Below are positions 23,378-33,187 of a stretch of 64,000 bases of DNA, in pieces (position 1 is the stretch's first letter; each line of letters opens with the position of its first letter). Made by a program: the position numbers and the translations under genes. The notes beneath the pieces are model-generated. The model was not told the DNA's origin. It saw nothing but the letters and a program-made list of their open reading frames with translations, and searched no databases. This DNA comes from Flavobacterium stagni (GTDB taxonomy: Bacteria; Bacteroidota; Bacteroidia; Flavobacteriales; Flavobacteriaceae), in the NCBI RefSeq assembly GCF_004122105.1, contig NZ_SBKN01000007.1, forward strand, positions 62,001 through 126,000. Reading direction: 5' to 3'.

Positions 23378-26300
23378 ATGTCAAAATTTGTTTCCCTTTG
23401 CTGTTTACTAGTAGTATCAATTAGTGGATTTGCATTTAATAAAATTGTATTTGCGCCAAGTGCCACGTTAACAGGTGGCGGTACAGTTTGCCAAAACAGT
23501 ACGGGTCCGACGCTAACGTTTACGGGTAGTGGAGGAGTGGCTCCGTATACGTTTACCTACACGGTTAATGGGGGAGCGCAACAAACGTTGACGACCACTT
23601 CGGGAAGTTCGGCGACTCTTATCGCTCCAACGAGTACTTCGGGGAGTTTTAATTACCAATTGGTATCGGTAAGTGACAGTTCGACTCCCGTGCAAACGGC
23701 CACGGTGACGGGGAGTGTGACGGTTAATGTTACCCCTCAACCCAATGGGGATATTAATTCAGATGCAGTTTCAGGAGTTTTTAATGGATTTCCAGTGTTT
23801 AAAATTTGTGATAATCAACCAACCTTGATTAACTTTTATAATGCAACAACAACTCCAGGATTAATTACGGGTTATACAATCAATTGGGGGGATGGAAGTC
23901 CAGTACAAAGTGGAACAACATGGACTACATTTTCACATACGTATGCAGTTGGTCTATGGAACTTAACGTATAATTTGACATCATCAAACGGATGTAATTT
24001 AACCAAAGTCTACAAGGTATTTGTTGGTAATAACCCCGCTGTAGGATTAGGTAATCCCGGGAATACAGATATTTGTATCACTTCAAGTCTAACCTTTCCT
24101 ATTACAAGTACAGAAAATAATCCTCCTGGAACAACCTACATTGTTACTTTCAATGATGGTTCAGCACCTGTAACTTTTAATCATCCTCCACCGCCTAATG
24201 TAACGCATACTTTTTTGATGACTTCATGTGGTGTATCGAGTAATATAGGAAACACTATTTATCAGAATTCATTCTATGCTAATATTGTTGCAATTAATCC
24301 TTGCGATCAATCATCAGCTACTGTAGTACCTATACGAATTTCAACTCCACCAGTCGCGGATTTTAGTTTACCTACATCAAATTTATGCACCAATTCTTCA
24401 TTGTGTTTTACAAATACATCTACAGGAGGGCAAACTGCTTCTAATTCAAATTGTACAACACCAAAGATTATTTGGTCAGTATCTCCGTCTACAGGATATA
24501 CAATTAGTTCGGGTAGTTTAGGCGATACATTTGGAAATGCTAATACCAATGCGTGGACTAGTGGATCTTCAACTTTGTGTTTAAATTTTTCGATAGCGGG
24601 AACCTACACCATTACGATGACCATAGGATCACGTTGTGGCATCGATACCGAAGTAAAAACGATTTGTGTGGGGAGTCCGCTTACCCCACAATTCACCCTA
24701 AACACTACTACGGGTTGTGCGCCCCTTGCTGTGACAGCGACTAATTCGACCAATTTAGCCAATCAATGTTCGCCGCCTACGTATTTGTGGCAAGTAACCT
24801 ATACGCCAGCTTTTTGTGGTACGAGTGTTCCCAATATACCCAATCAAACTACGGCCAATGCTACCTATAATTTTACAGAATCGGGGACGTATGCCATCAA
24901 ATTATCGGTTACAAATTCGTGTGGGACAACCTTTACCACACAGACAGTTACAGTTAAAAAGCCACCCACGGTTTCGATAAGTCCTATAAGTAATTCGTGT
25001 GGTACAGCTACTATCAATCCCGTTGGCACAGTTACGAATTGTGCTCCAGCGGGGGGAACAATGACTTATGCGTGGAGTTTTCCGGGCGGTACACCGTCTT
25101 CATCAACTTCACTTAATCCGGGTTCCATATCCTATCCAACTGGAGGACCGTATACCGTTTCTTTTACAGCAACCAATGAATGTGGTACTTCAACAGCGGC
25201 TACTCAGAGTTTTACGGTTAATGTGGAACCTGTAATTACCAATACAGTTACCAATCAAACGATTTGTTCGGGATCTGCTACAACTCCGGTAACTCTAACT
25301 GCAAATCCATCCGGAACAACATTTACATGGACTGCCACGGGTACAGCTGGTGTTACAGGATTTACGACATCAGGTTCGGGTACAACTATTCCATCACAAA
25401 CCCTAGTAACCACTAACAGCAATCCAGGAACGGTTACCTATGTTGTTACACCAACATTTTCAAATTGTGTCGGTCCAACATTTAGCTATACAGTCACGGT
25501 TAATCCTGCCCCGGTCATTTCAACACAACCCGTATCAAGTTCGGTTTGTTTGGGAGGAATTGTAGCTCCTTTAACGGTAAGTTTGAATAATACATCGGTT
25601 ACACCAACTTATCAATGGTATTCAAATACCGTAAATAGCACATCGGGAGGAACATTATTAGCAGGAGCAACCAATTCAAGTTATACCCCTCCAACAAGTG
25701 CAGTAGGAACAGTCTATTACTACTGTTTGATCGGTTTGACTTCAAATGGATGCTCTTCATTAACTTCTGCCGTTGCATCTATAACGGTGAGTCCACAACC
25801 CACTATTACAACTCAACCTTTAGCATCGCAAACAGTCTGTGAAGGTGCCACTGTGAGTCCGTTTACAGTTGCCTATACGGGAGGTTTGGGAGCCGCATCG
25901 TACCAATGGTATGTGAACACATCGCCAAGCACAGTGGGAGGAACTCCTATTGGAACCAATTCAAGTTCTTTTACCCCTTCACTATTCACTACTGCGGGGA
26001 CCTATTACTATTACGTTGTGATCAGTTTAAGTGGTAGCAGTTGTGGAATGATCACAAGTTCGGTTGCAGAAGTTATTGTAGTAACCGATCCAATCATTTC
26101 CTCACAACCCTTAACCACTCAGACCCAATGTCAAAATACCCCTGCCACTGTTTTAAGTGTAACGGCGAGTGGAGGAACGGGTGGCTATAGCTATCAATGG
26201 TACAGTAATTCGTCCAACAGTACAACGGGAGGTGTCCCACTTTCGGGACAGACGGCAGCTACGTTTACACCACCAACAACGACAATAGGAACTCAATATT

Positions 26301-29300
26301 ACTATTGTGTAGTTAGTCAAAGCAGTGTAGGTTGTAGTGTAGCTAGTAATCCTGCTTCAGTTACCGTTGTTGCAGCACCTACTATAACTACACAACCTCA
26401 ATCTACTACTGTATGTGAGGGTTCTTCGATTGCTCCCTTAACAGTGGCGTATACCAATGGAACAGGCACTCCTTTGTACCAATGGTTTGATGCTAATGGT
26501 GCTATTTCTGGGGCAACTTCTGCGACTTATACTCCAAGTTCTCTACTTTCGGGTTCTTATTACTGTGTGCTTACTTTTTCTTCGGGTGGTTGTACCAGTA
26601 TTACTTCTGCCACAGCGGTAATTACGATTAATCCATTACCCACATTAGCTGTTCAACCTTTAGCAACCCAAAGCATTTGTGTGGGAGGTACAATTCCCCC
26701 ATTAACCGTTACTTATACTGGCGGAGTGGGTACACCAACCTATCAATGGTACAGTTCGACAACCAATACGACAACAGGGGGGACTCCTGTAGGTACAAAT
26801 TCCGCAAGTTATACGCCACCCTCTTTCTTGGCAACTGGAACCTACTATTATTATGTAACACTTTCTTTAACAGGCGCAGGGTGTGGAGTGGTAACGAGTA
26901 CTACTGCCGAAGTTATTGTTGTTCCTGATCCAGTAGTTACAACGCAACCTTTAGCCTCACAGACCGTTTGTCAAAATTCACCAGCAACTGTATTATCTGT
27001 ACAAGCTAATGGAGGATTGGGGGCAACTTTCAGCTATCAATGGTATGAATCAACAACAAATAGTACCACTTCGGGGTTGTCATTAACGGGTGAAACAAAT
27101 GCTACGTTTACGCCACCAACAACAACAGCGGGAACCTTTTATTATTATTGTGTAGTATCCCAAAATAGTGGAAATGGATGTGCTGTTACGAGTTCAGTAG
27201 CTACAGTAATTGTCAATTTAGCCCCAGATTTTAGTGCTCAACCTGTAAGTAGCTCTCTATGTTTAGGTCAAACGCCTCAACAATTATCGTTCGCGGTTAT
27301 AAATGGGGTAGGTACTCCCAATTATCAATGGTATTCAAACACTGTAAATTCTACTACTGGGGCTACACCTATTGGCGGGGCTACCGCTGCAACGTACGTT
27401 CCTCCAGCAACTAGTGTAGGTACGATGTATTATTATTGTTTGGTTTCCTTTCCTTCTATAATTGGCGGTTGTTCGGTGATTACAACATCCCTTGCAGCGG
27501 TAACCATCAATCCAGTTCCAGTGATTTCCTCTCAAAATGTTACGATTTGTAGTGGGAATAGTTTTTCAGTTACACCTGCAGCCTCTGGTAGTTCTATTGT
27601 ACCAGTGGGTACCACTTACACATGGTCAACTCCTTCATTTATTCCAACAGGAGCAATTTTAGGTGCAGCTGCAGAGACGTCTCCTCAATCGATGATTAGT
27701 CAAAATTTGATCAATACGACAACGAGTCCTGTGGATGTTGTATATACGGTTACGCCCATTTCGGGTACTTGTGTTGGAGCAAATTTTACCGTAACGGTTA
27801 CAGTTAATCCAGCAATAAGTCCGAATGAAATAGTCACTAACAATGTCTGTTTTGGTGTAAATACCGCATCTATTACAACCAACGTTACGGGGGGTATTCC
27901 TTTTACAACTGGTTCTCCCTATCAATACAATTGGACGGGTCCGAATGGTTTTAGTGCGACGAGTGCATCGATTAACAATTTGGCACCTGGGAATTATCAG
28001 GTCACGATAACAGATGCAGGAGGTTGTCCTTTCACGGCTTCGTATACAATCACAGAACCGAATGATTTGGTGATTACATTAGATAATGAATTGGATGTCA
28101 CCTGTTTTAATGCAGCTAATGGAAGCATTCTACTTAGTATAAATGGGGGGACAGGAAGTTACATTTTCAATTGGACACGTAATGGAAGTTTTTATTCGAC
28201 CAATGAGGATCTAGTAAATCTGAGTCCGGGAACATATGTAGTTACCGTTACTGATGCTAACAATTGCGGTCCAAAAACAGCAACATTTACCATCACACAA
28301 CCGCCACCATTAGTAGCGAATTTGGTAAGTCAAACGAATGTACTTTGTGCGGGAGCAGCAACAGGTGCGATTACGGTCGCGGTTACAGGGGGCACACCCA
28401 ATGCCTTACCTTTGGATTATTCCTATTCTTGGACAGGTCCTAATGGTTTTACCGCCACTACACGTGATCTTTCTGGTATTGTTGCAGGTGTTTATTCCTT
28501 GCAAGCAACTGATGCACAAGGATGTACCGTTACATTGGCTGTTACCCTTACAGAAAATCCACAACTACAGATTACTTATACAACAACACCAATAACTTGT
28601 TATGGGGCTAATGATGCCAGTTTTGCTGTTACGATTAGTGGAGGTGTTGGACCCTATCAATATACGTGGGATAATCTTTCGACCGCATTAAATCAAACCA
28701 ATTTAGCGGCTGGGACTTATACCATAACGGTTACGGATGCAGTAGGATGTATTCAAATCACTTCCATTGTAATACCTGAAGCCCCTTTATTCGCAGTGAC
28801 CCCCGTGGTAACTCCCGTTAGTTGTTACGGAGCCAATAACGGTTCGATTCAATTGAATTTTGTTGGGGGTATTGCCCCTGTGAGCTTAATTTGGAGTGAT
28901 GGAAGTACTGCAGGTACTACCCGAAATAATTTACCACCGGGTGTGTATACGGTTACAATAACGGATAGTAAGCCGTGTCAAATTGTGAGGACTTTTATTA
29001 TTACAGAGCCTCAACCGTTGGTGTTATCGGCACAAATAACGGATGCTTTGAACTGTACGCAACCCAATAGTGGTGCTATTGATTTAATTGTCAATGGAGG
29101 AACTCCTCCGTATACGTACCAATGGACCAATGGCGCAACAACCGAAGATCTAACGTTACTTACTAATGGGACCTATGCGGTTCAGGTTACGGATAGTCGG
29201 GGATGTGTCCAACAAGCACAATATGTTATTTTGCGCCCCGCTCCATTAGCAGTAACCGCAAGCATTCAAACCACGTTTGATTGTGCTACACATGTGGTGA

Positions 29301-30025
29301 ATCAACAATATGTTGCTCTTGCTTCTGGAGGAGTACCACCTTATACCTATCAATGGTCGAGCGGTGTAATTTCAGGTTCACAAGGGGAAGTGATGACTAC
29401 ACAACAAGAGGGTTTGGTCACCCTTTCAGTAGTTGATGGACAAGGATGTACAGCCCAACACAGCTTTACTGTTGATTTAACAGTTTTGGGATATCCCGAT
29501 TTTTCAACTACTTCGACAGGTTATAGCACGTACGGTATTTTTGCAGTGAATGATCCTATCACCTTTACCAGTTCGATCACTGGTGATTATCAAAATGTAG
29601 TTTGGGATTTTGGTGATGGTACGTTTTCAAATGATTTAGACCCTGTGCATACGTATGGGAGTCCAGGATCTTATGTAGTGACACAAACCGTTTATTATCC
29701 TTTTGGATGTGTTTATACCCAAGTGATCACTCTTTGGGTGGAACAAGGTTATTTTATTGTATTGCCTTCTGCTTTTACTCCAAATCGGGATGGTGTTAAT
29801 GATACGTATCGTCCAGTTACGAAACGATTAAAAAATGTAGAGATGGTTATTTATGATTCATGGGGTTCGCTTATCTATGCTGAGAAAGGGGATTCGTTAG
29901 TAGGTTGGGATGCTCTGATTAAAAACAGTCCGGCTGAAAATGGGAATTACTATTGTAAAGTCACTGCTACCACCTTTACCAATGAAATAATAGAAGCAAC
30001 ACAAACTTTTGTTTTAATAAAATAA
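23378..30025 (+). CDS. Giant type IX-secreted adhesin with Ig-like, SprB and PKD repeats and gliding-motility C-terminal domain
   Basis: This 2215-residue surface protein has a signal peptide and a threonine/serine-rich N-terminal half. Residues about 705-1385 hold seven Ig-like repeats of roughly 90 residues, each with a QP...C start, YQWY and a YYYC or similar core. Residues about 1475-1960 hold seven SprB-type repeats (for example LDVTCFNAANGSILLSINGG and TPITCYGANDASFAVTISGG). A PKD domain lies near 2040-2120 (VVWDFGDGTFS), and residues about 2125-2215 form the type B sorting domain (LPSAFTPNRDGVNDTYRP). Such proteins are exported by the type IX system and mediate adhesion or gliding. The SprF-like gene follows after four bases. 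Confidence 0.92.
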   Translation: MSKFVSLCCLLVVSISGFAFNKIVFAPSATLTGGGTVCQNSTGPTLTFTGSGGVAPYTFTYTVNGGAQQTLTTTSGSSATLIAPTSTSGSFNYQLVSVSDSSTPVQTATVTGSVTVNVTPQPNGDINSDAVSGVFNGFPVFKICDNQPTLINFYNATTTPGLITGYTINWGDGSPVQSGTTWTTFSHTYAVGLWNLTYNLTSSNGCNLTKVYKVFVGNNPAVGLGNPGNTDICITSSLTFPITSTENNPPGTTYIVTFNDGSAPVTFNHPPPPNVTHTFLMTSCGVSSNIGNTIYQNSFYANIVAINPCDQSSATVVPIRISTPPVADFSLPTSNLCTNSSLCFTNTSTGGQTASNSNCTTPKIIWSVSPSTGYTISSGSLGDTFGNANTNAWTSGSSTLCLNFSIAGTYTITMTIGSRCGIDTEVKTICVGSPLTPQFTLNTTTGCAPLAVTATNSTNLANQCSPPTYLWQVTYTPAFCGTSVPNIPNQTTANATYNFTESGTYAIKLSVTNSCGTTFTTQTVTVKKPPTVSISPISNSCGTATINPVGTVTNCAPAGGTMTYAWSFPGGTPSSSTSLNPGSISYPTGGPYTVSFTATNECGTSTAATQSFTVNVEPVITNTVTNQTICSGSATTPVTLTANPSGTTFTWTATGTAGVTGFTTSGSGTTIPSQTLVTTNSNPGTVTYVVTPTFSNCVGPTFSYTVTVNPAPVISTQPVSSSVCLGGIVAPLTVSLNNTSVTPTYQWYSNTVNSTSGGTLLAGATNSSYTPPTSAVGTVYYYCLIGLTSNGCSSLTSAVASITVSPQPTITTQPLASQTVCEGATVSPFTVAYTGGLGAASYQWYVNTSPSTVGGTPIGTNSSSFTPSLFTTAGTYYYYVVISLSGSSCGMITSSVAEVIVVTDPIISSQPLTTQTQCQNTPATVLSVTASGGTGGYSYQWYSNSSNSTTGGVPLSGQTAATFTPPTTTIGTQYYYCVVSQSSVGCSVASNPASVTVVAAPTITTQPQSTTVCEGSSIAPLTVAYTNGTGTPLYQWFDANGAISGATSATYTPSSLLSGSYYCVLTFSSGGCTSITSATAVITINPLPTLAVQPLATQSICVGGTIPPLTVTYTGGVGTPTYQWYSSTTNTTTGGTPVGTNSASYTPPSFLATGTYYYYVTLSLTGAGCGVVTSTTAEVIVVPDPVVTTQPLASQTVCQNSPATVLSVQANGGLGATFSYQWYESTTNSTTSGLSLTGETNATFTPPTTTAGTFYYYCVVSQNSGNGCAVTSSVATVIVNLAPDFSAQPVSSSLCLGQTPQQLSFAVINGVGTPNYQWYSNTVNSTTGATPIGGATAATYVPPATSVGTMYYYCLVSFPSIIGGCSVITTSLAAVTINPVPVISSQNVTICSGNSFSVTPAASGSSIVPVGTTYTWSTPSFIPTGAILGAAAETSPQSMISQNLINTTTSPVDVVYTVTPISGTCVGANFTVTVTVNPAISPNEIVTNNVCFGVNTASITTNVTGGIPFTTGSPYQYNWTGPNGFSATSASINNLAPGNYQVTITDAGGCPFTASYTITEPNDLVITLDNELDVTCFNAANGSILLSINGGTGSYIFNWTRNGSFYSTNEDLVNLSPGTYVVTVTDANNCGPKTATFTITQPPPLVANLVSQTNVLCAGAATGAITVAVTGGTPNALPLDYSYSWTGPNGFTATTRDLSGIVAGVYSLQATDAQGCTVTLAVTLTENPQLQITYTTTPITCYGANDASFAVTISGGVGPYQYTWDNLSTALNQTNLAAGTYTITVTDAVGCIQITSIVIPEAPLFAVTPVVTPVSCYGANNGSIQLNFVGGIAPVSLIWSDGSTAGTTRNNLPPGVYTVTITDSKPCQIVRTFIITEPQPLVLSAQITDALNCTQPNSGAIDLIVNGGTPPYTYQWTNGATTEDLTLLTNGTYAVQVTDSRGCVQQAQYVILRPAPLAVTASIQTTFDCATHVVNQQYVALASGGVPPYTYQWSSGVISGSQGEVMTTQQEGLVTLSVVDGQGCTAQHSFTVDLTVLGYPDFSTTSTGYSTYGIFAVNDPITFTSSITGDYQNVVWDFGDGTFSNDLDPVHTYGSPGSYVVTQTVYYPFGCVYTQVITLWVEQGYFIVLPSAFTPNRDGVNDTYRPVTKRLKNVEMVIYDSWGSLIYAEKGDSLVGWDALIKNSPAENGNYYCKVTATTFTNEIIEATQTFVLIK

Positions 30026-30029
30026 TCCT

Positions 30030-31058
30030 ATGCGAATCGTATTCTTTTTAATTTGTTTGGGATGGTTGCCACAAACAGTTTGGGCTCAAGATCCAATATT
30101 CACGCAATTTTATAATGCTCCTGAATCTTTAAGTCCAACATTTACGGGTATGGCTAATACATGGAATATGGGGTTGGTTCACCGTCGTCAATGGCCTAAT
30201 GACCAGCGGCGTATTGATACCCAATTTGGCTTTGTCAATAATTTGGTAACCGACCACATTGGATTGGGACTTACACTTCTCAATCACAATGAGGTATTTA
30301 CCAATTATAATTATATCAAAGCGAATTTAGCAGCTTCTTATATTGTAGAATTGGATTATGATTGGCGCATGCGATTTGGATTGGAGGGAGGATTTGGCAG
30401 TAAGAGTTTTGGGTTTTCAGGTTTATTGTTGGAGGATCAAATAAATAGTGCCACTGAACAAATAGCTGGTAGCACTGTTGATCCTTGGGTACTTCGCAAT
30501 GCCAATCGTATACAGTTTTTTGATTTATCTGCGGGACTGCTTTTTGATACTGATGATATTTGGATTGGCTTGTCTGTTAAACATTTGAACCGTCCTGATA
30601 TCTCTTTTATTGAAAATGGGAATGTTCCATTGGATTTATTTTTCTCTCTTCATGGAGGGTATTTTTACGAACCCCGCACAACTCCTAGTTTCTTTTTACC
30701 TGAAGGAACTACATTTCAATTTTTAGGAAATTATATGCGTCAAGGGCAATATAATCGTTTGGATTTGGGAACTGTGATTGATTATGGTTCTTTTTCTGTG
30801 GGGGTAATGAGTGCTGTGAATTTAGAACGCAGCGCCCAATCGAGTCATTTGTTGACATCCGTAAATCCTATTGTGACCTTTAATTTAGGAGACTTTAAAT
30901 TGGGTTATTCCTTTGATATTAACACATCAGGTTTGCCCCGTACGGGAGGTGTTCATGAATTGACTTTGACGTGGATTACAGGACGAAATTGCTCGAAATG
31001 TGATAATTACAAAATGCGATTGAAGCGCAATGGGGAAGGGGGATATCAGCGGATGTAA
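30030..31058 (+). CDS. PorP/SprF family type IX secretion membrane protein
   Basis: The 342-residue protein begins with a signal peptide ending in VWAQ, then the family start DPIFTQFYNAPESLSPTFTGM. The rest has alternating strands of an outer-membrane barrel, with typical IGLGLTLLNHNEV, DIWIGLSVKHLNRPD and a C-terminal GGVHELTLTW. SprF-like proteins are needed for surface delivery of the type B sorted adhesin encoded next to them. The four-base gap to the adhesin gene supports a dedicated pair. Confidence 0.92.
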   Translation: MRIVFFLICLGWLPQTVWAQDPIFTQFYNAPESLSPTFTGMANTWNMGLVHRRQWPNDQRRIDTQFGFVNNLVTDHIGLGLTLLNHNEVFTNYNYIKANLAASYIVELDYDWRMRFGLEGGFGSKSFGFSGLLLEDQINSATEQIAGSTVDPWVLRNANRIQFFDLSAGLLFDTDDIWIGLSVKHLNRPDISFIENGNVPLDLFFSLHGGYFYEPRTTPSFFLPEGTTFQFLGNYMRQGQYNRLDLGTVIDYGSFSVGVMSAVNLERSAQSSHLLTSVNPIVTFNLGDFKLGYSFDINTSGLPRTGGVHELTLTWITGRNCSKCDNYKMRLKRNGEGGYQRM

Positions 31059-31137
31059 TAAAATGAGTAAAACTTCAATATATTTCTCAAACACTGTAGC
31101 CACGCTCCAGATTCTTTGGGATCTTCACGAGATATCC

Positions 31138-31241
31138 GTATCGTTGGGACAGGTCGCGGTCCGTATCGTTGGGACAGGTCGCGGTCCGTATCGTTGGGAC
31201 AGGTCGCAGTCCGTATCGTTGGGACAGGTCGCGACCTGTCC
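31138..31241. repeat. Four tandem 25 bp REP-like units upstream of the RAYT gene
   Basis: Units begin at 31138, 31163, 31188 and 31213, each starting gtatcgttgggacaggtcgc. The fourth carries the full 20 bp palindrome ggacaggtcgcgacctgtcc at 31222-31241. A related hairpin lies at 31271-31290. Confidence 0.92.
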
Positions 31242-31270
31242 TTACGTTTTTTTTTGGATATTTGCAGTAC

Positions 31271-31290
31271 GGACAGGTCGTGACCTGCCC
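31271..31290. repeat. REP-like palindrome just before the RAYT start
   Basis: ggacaggtcgtgacctgccc is an imperfect copy of the palindrome at 31222-31241 and ends 18 bases before the transposase ATG. Confidence 0.85.
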
Positions 31291-31308
31291 ATACTAGATA
31301 TATAAGCC

Positions 31309-31836
31309 ATGAAAAATAGAAAAGCCAATCGATTGAAAGGGTATGATTATTCAAAAAATAATCTGTATTTCGTAACCATTTGTGTCCAAGATCGTGTGTG
31401 TTGTTTTGGTTCAGTGATTCCTATAAATTCAGCTAATCATTTGGAACAACATCTACCCGATGAAAAAGCAGTCATGAACTTGAATTCCTACGGTATCATT
31501 GTACAAAAGCAAATAGAATGGTTGTCGCAACAGTATTCCTATATTGACCTGCATAATTATGTTATAATGCCCAATCATATTCACATGCTACTTGAAATTG
31601 ATAGTAACCGTATTGCCAACAAAGAAGTAAAAATTAAATCCTTGTCCAGTTTGATTGGTGCATTTAAAACAACCTCCTCAAAATTGATACACGAATCAGG
31701 CTATTTGGGATTCTCATGGCAGCGTTCATTTCACGATCACATCATTAGAAATGAAAAAGCCTATCGAAACATTTCAAGATATATAGATTTAAACCCACAA
31801 AAGTGGTATCAAGATACCTTTTTTAAATCACAATAA
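31309..31836 (+). CDS. REP-associated tyrosine transposase (RAYT, Y1/HUH family)
   Basis: The 175-residue protein has the RAYT/TnpA_REP layout: YFVTICVQDRV near the N-terminus, the HUH motif in VIMPNHIHMLLEI (H90 and H92), and a C-terminal QRSFHDHIIRNEKAYRNISRYI followed by LNPQKW, with Y152 or Y158 as the likely nucleophile. Members of the family nick single-stranded REP hairpins and are thought to spread them through the genome. Palindromes of one family lie both upstream (31138-31290) and downstream (31999-32120), as expected for a RAYT with its own REPs. The gene is intact. Confidence 0.92.
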   Translation: MKNRKANRLKGYDYSKNNLYFVTICVQDRVCCFGSVIPINSANHLEQHLPDEKAVMNLNSYGIIVQKQIEWLSQQYSYIDLHNYVIMPNHIHMLLEIDSNRIANKEVKIKSLSSLIGAFKTTSSKLIHESGYLGFSWQRSFHDHIIRNEKAYRNISRYIDLNPQKWYQDTFFKSQ

Positions 31837-31998
31837 AACAATTTCAAATGGACAGATAAGAGGAGCTCTGCCTTTTGGGCAGTAACACCGAACCCTCTCA
31901 TTTTCCCGAATTCAAACGTTTGTTGAAAGCTATTGTGAAGAAGTTCTGATATTGATGCAACGCTAGAATCAGCCACTGCGAGGTCATTGGTACTGTTG

Positions 31999-32018
31999 GG
32001 TCAGGTCGCGACCTGACC
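31999..32018. repeat. REP palindrome downstream of RAYT, copy 1
   Basis: ggtcaggtcgcgacctgacc is a perfect 20 bp palindrome. Against 31222-31241 it carries two compensating changes (ggac/gtcc become ggtc/gacc), so the hairpin is preserved. Confidence 0.92.
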
Positions 32019-32100
32019 GTACGGTATATCATTGGGATCGTCTATATATGGGATAGGTCAAGATCCGTACTGTTGGGTCAGGTCGCGGTTCGTACTGTTG

Positions 32101-32120
32101 GGACAGGTCGCGACCTGTCC
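32101..32120. repeat. REP palindrome downstream of RAYT, copy 2
   Basis: ggacaggtcgcgacctgtcc is identical to the palindrome upstream of the transposase at 31222-31241 and is preceded by the same tgttg context. Confidence 0.92.
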
Positions 32121-32280
32121 TTACTGTGAGATCATCGTCTATATATGGGATAAGTCGCGAACCCCTGCTCAGCGAAGTCTCCTGACTTCGTAGTCATTAT
32201 ATTCCATTGCTCCCGATACCTTAAGGCTGTCGCTTGGATTGTAAGAATGTCCATTGCCTACTGTAATGTGAAAATTGGGA

Positions 32281-32309
32281 TGGGATTTCTCCTATCGTCG
32301 AAATGACAA
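32281..32309. repeat. Single arm of the 29 bp inverted-repeat family
   Basis: Matches the left arm at 7914-7942 except for a short change in the middle (cctatcg for ccttacg) and continues into acaaca/gggg as in the other copies. No right arm follows, so this copy is partial. Confidence 0.85.
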
Positions 32310-32440
32310 CAGGGGGTAGTAAAACTGCCAAAAAAGTTAGCTCTTGAATCCCTGCTGCGAGAATTCTCTTTGCTTTGTATTAGGACGTTAATTGTGTTTA
32401 AGGTATGGGAAAACGGATGTAGTTTACTTGTAAACCTTCG

Positions 32441-33187
32441 TTACCTTTTGATTAACGCAATCCGTTCCATGATGATTTCGACTTTGTCGGGGGCCACAGG
32501 GATGCATATTTTATTTTGGAATTCAAGATTACCACCATCAGATTTGTTGTATTGTACCACATAATTAATGTTGGCTATATAGGATTTCTGCACCCGAACA
32601 AAATGGTTGTGTTGCCCGAGGATATCTTCAAAGTTCTTTAAATAACGACTGCAGATGATTTTCTCGCCATGGATCAAAACAATTTCAGCATACGAGCCTT
32701 CGCCTTTGATGTAGAGGATTTGGTCCATTTCCAAAAACAGTATACTATTTCCTGTGGGAACGGCAATCTTGTTTAACTTGTTTTGCTCCAGGTTATCGCG
32801 GAGGACTTTAAGGTTTTGCGTCTTAAGTCGCGAAAATCGTTGGACAGCCGTTACCAATTCATCGGGATTGATGGGTTTTAGTAAATAATCAATGGCAGAA
32901 AACTTGAAGGCTTTCACGGCATATTGGCTATAGGCTGTAGTAAAAATGATGGAAAAATGGATGTCTTCTTCATTAAAAAAATCAAACAATTCGAGTCCAC
33001 TATGACCGGGCATTTCAATATCTAAAAAAACCAAATCGGGTTTGAGTTTGTGGATGGCTTTGATTCCGTCAGCGAGTACTTCACATTGTTCGACCAACGT
33101 TACTTGGGGACAATATTCTTCCAAAAGCAGTTGGAGTGCCATACGGGCCCGAGTTTCATCATCAATAATTATTGCTTTTATTTCCAT
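32441..33187 (-). CDS. LytTR family response regulator
   Basis: The 248-residue protein has a receiver domain with acidic D9/D10, phosphoacceptor D56 in VFLDIEMPGHSG and K104 in YLLKPI. The C-terminal half (about 145-245) is a LytTR DNA-binding domain: ILYIKGEGSYAEIVL, SRYLKNFEDIL and FVRVQKSYIANINYV. It should be activated by the histidine kinase whose gene overlaps its start by ten bases. Divergent from this unit is the type IX-secreted LamG protein gene, a possible target. Confidence 0.92.
   Translation of the reverse strand: MEIKAIIIDDETRARMALQLLLEEYCPQVTLVEQCEVLADGIKAIHKLKPDLVFLDIEMPGHSGLELFDFFNEEDIHFSIIFTTAYSQYAVKAFKFSAIDYLLKPINPDELVTAVQRFSRLKTQNLKVLRDNLEQNKLNKIAVPTGNSILFLEMDQILYIKGEGSYAEIVLIHGEKIICSRYLKNFEDILGQHNHFVRVQKSYIANINYVVQYNKSDGGNLEFQNKICIPVAPDKVEIIMERIALIKR

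Larger units (their letters stand above)
31837..32440. other. Gene-free region downstream of the RAYT gene, rich in REP units
   Basis: No gene. It contains REP palindromes at 31999-32018 and 32101-32120, a partial 25 bp unit near 32067-32091, a second repeated word (atcgtctatatatgggata near 32038 and 32136), one arm of the 29 bp inverted-repeat family (32281-32309), and the end of the convergent LytTR operon. Confidence 0.85.

Noticed and set aside
24307..27925. Several antisense reading frames inside the giant adhesin gene
   Set aside because: They are low-complexity products of the repetitive Thr/Ser-rich coding sequence and have no start signals or neighbours that fit.
31138..31241. CRISPR-like array of 25 bp repeats
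   Set aside because: The units are directly adjacent without spacers, contain half-palindromes of the REP family and sit beside a RAYT gene; no cas gene is present.
31046..31354. Minus-strand reading frame across the REP units
   Set aside because: Its product repeats the translated 25 bp units and it runs antisense into the adhesin partner and RAYT genes.
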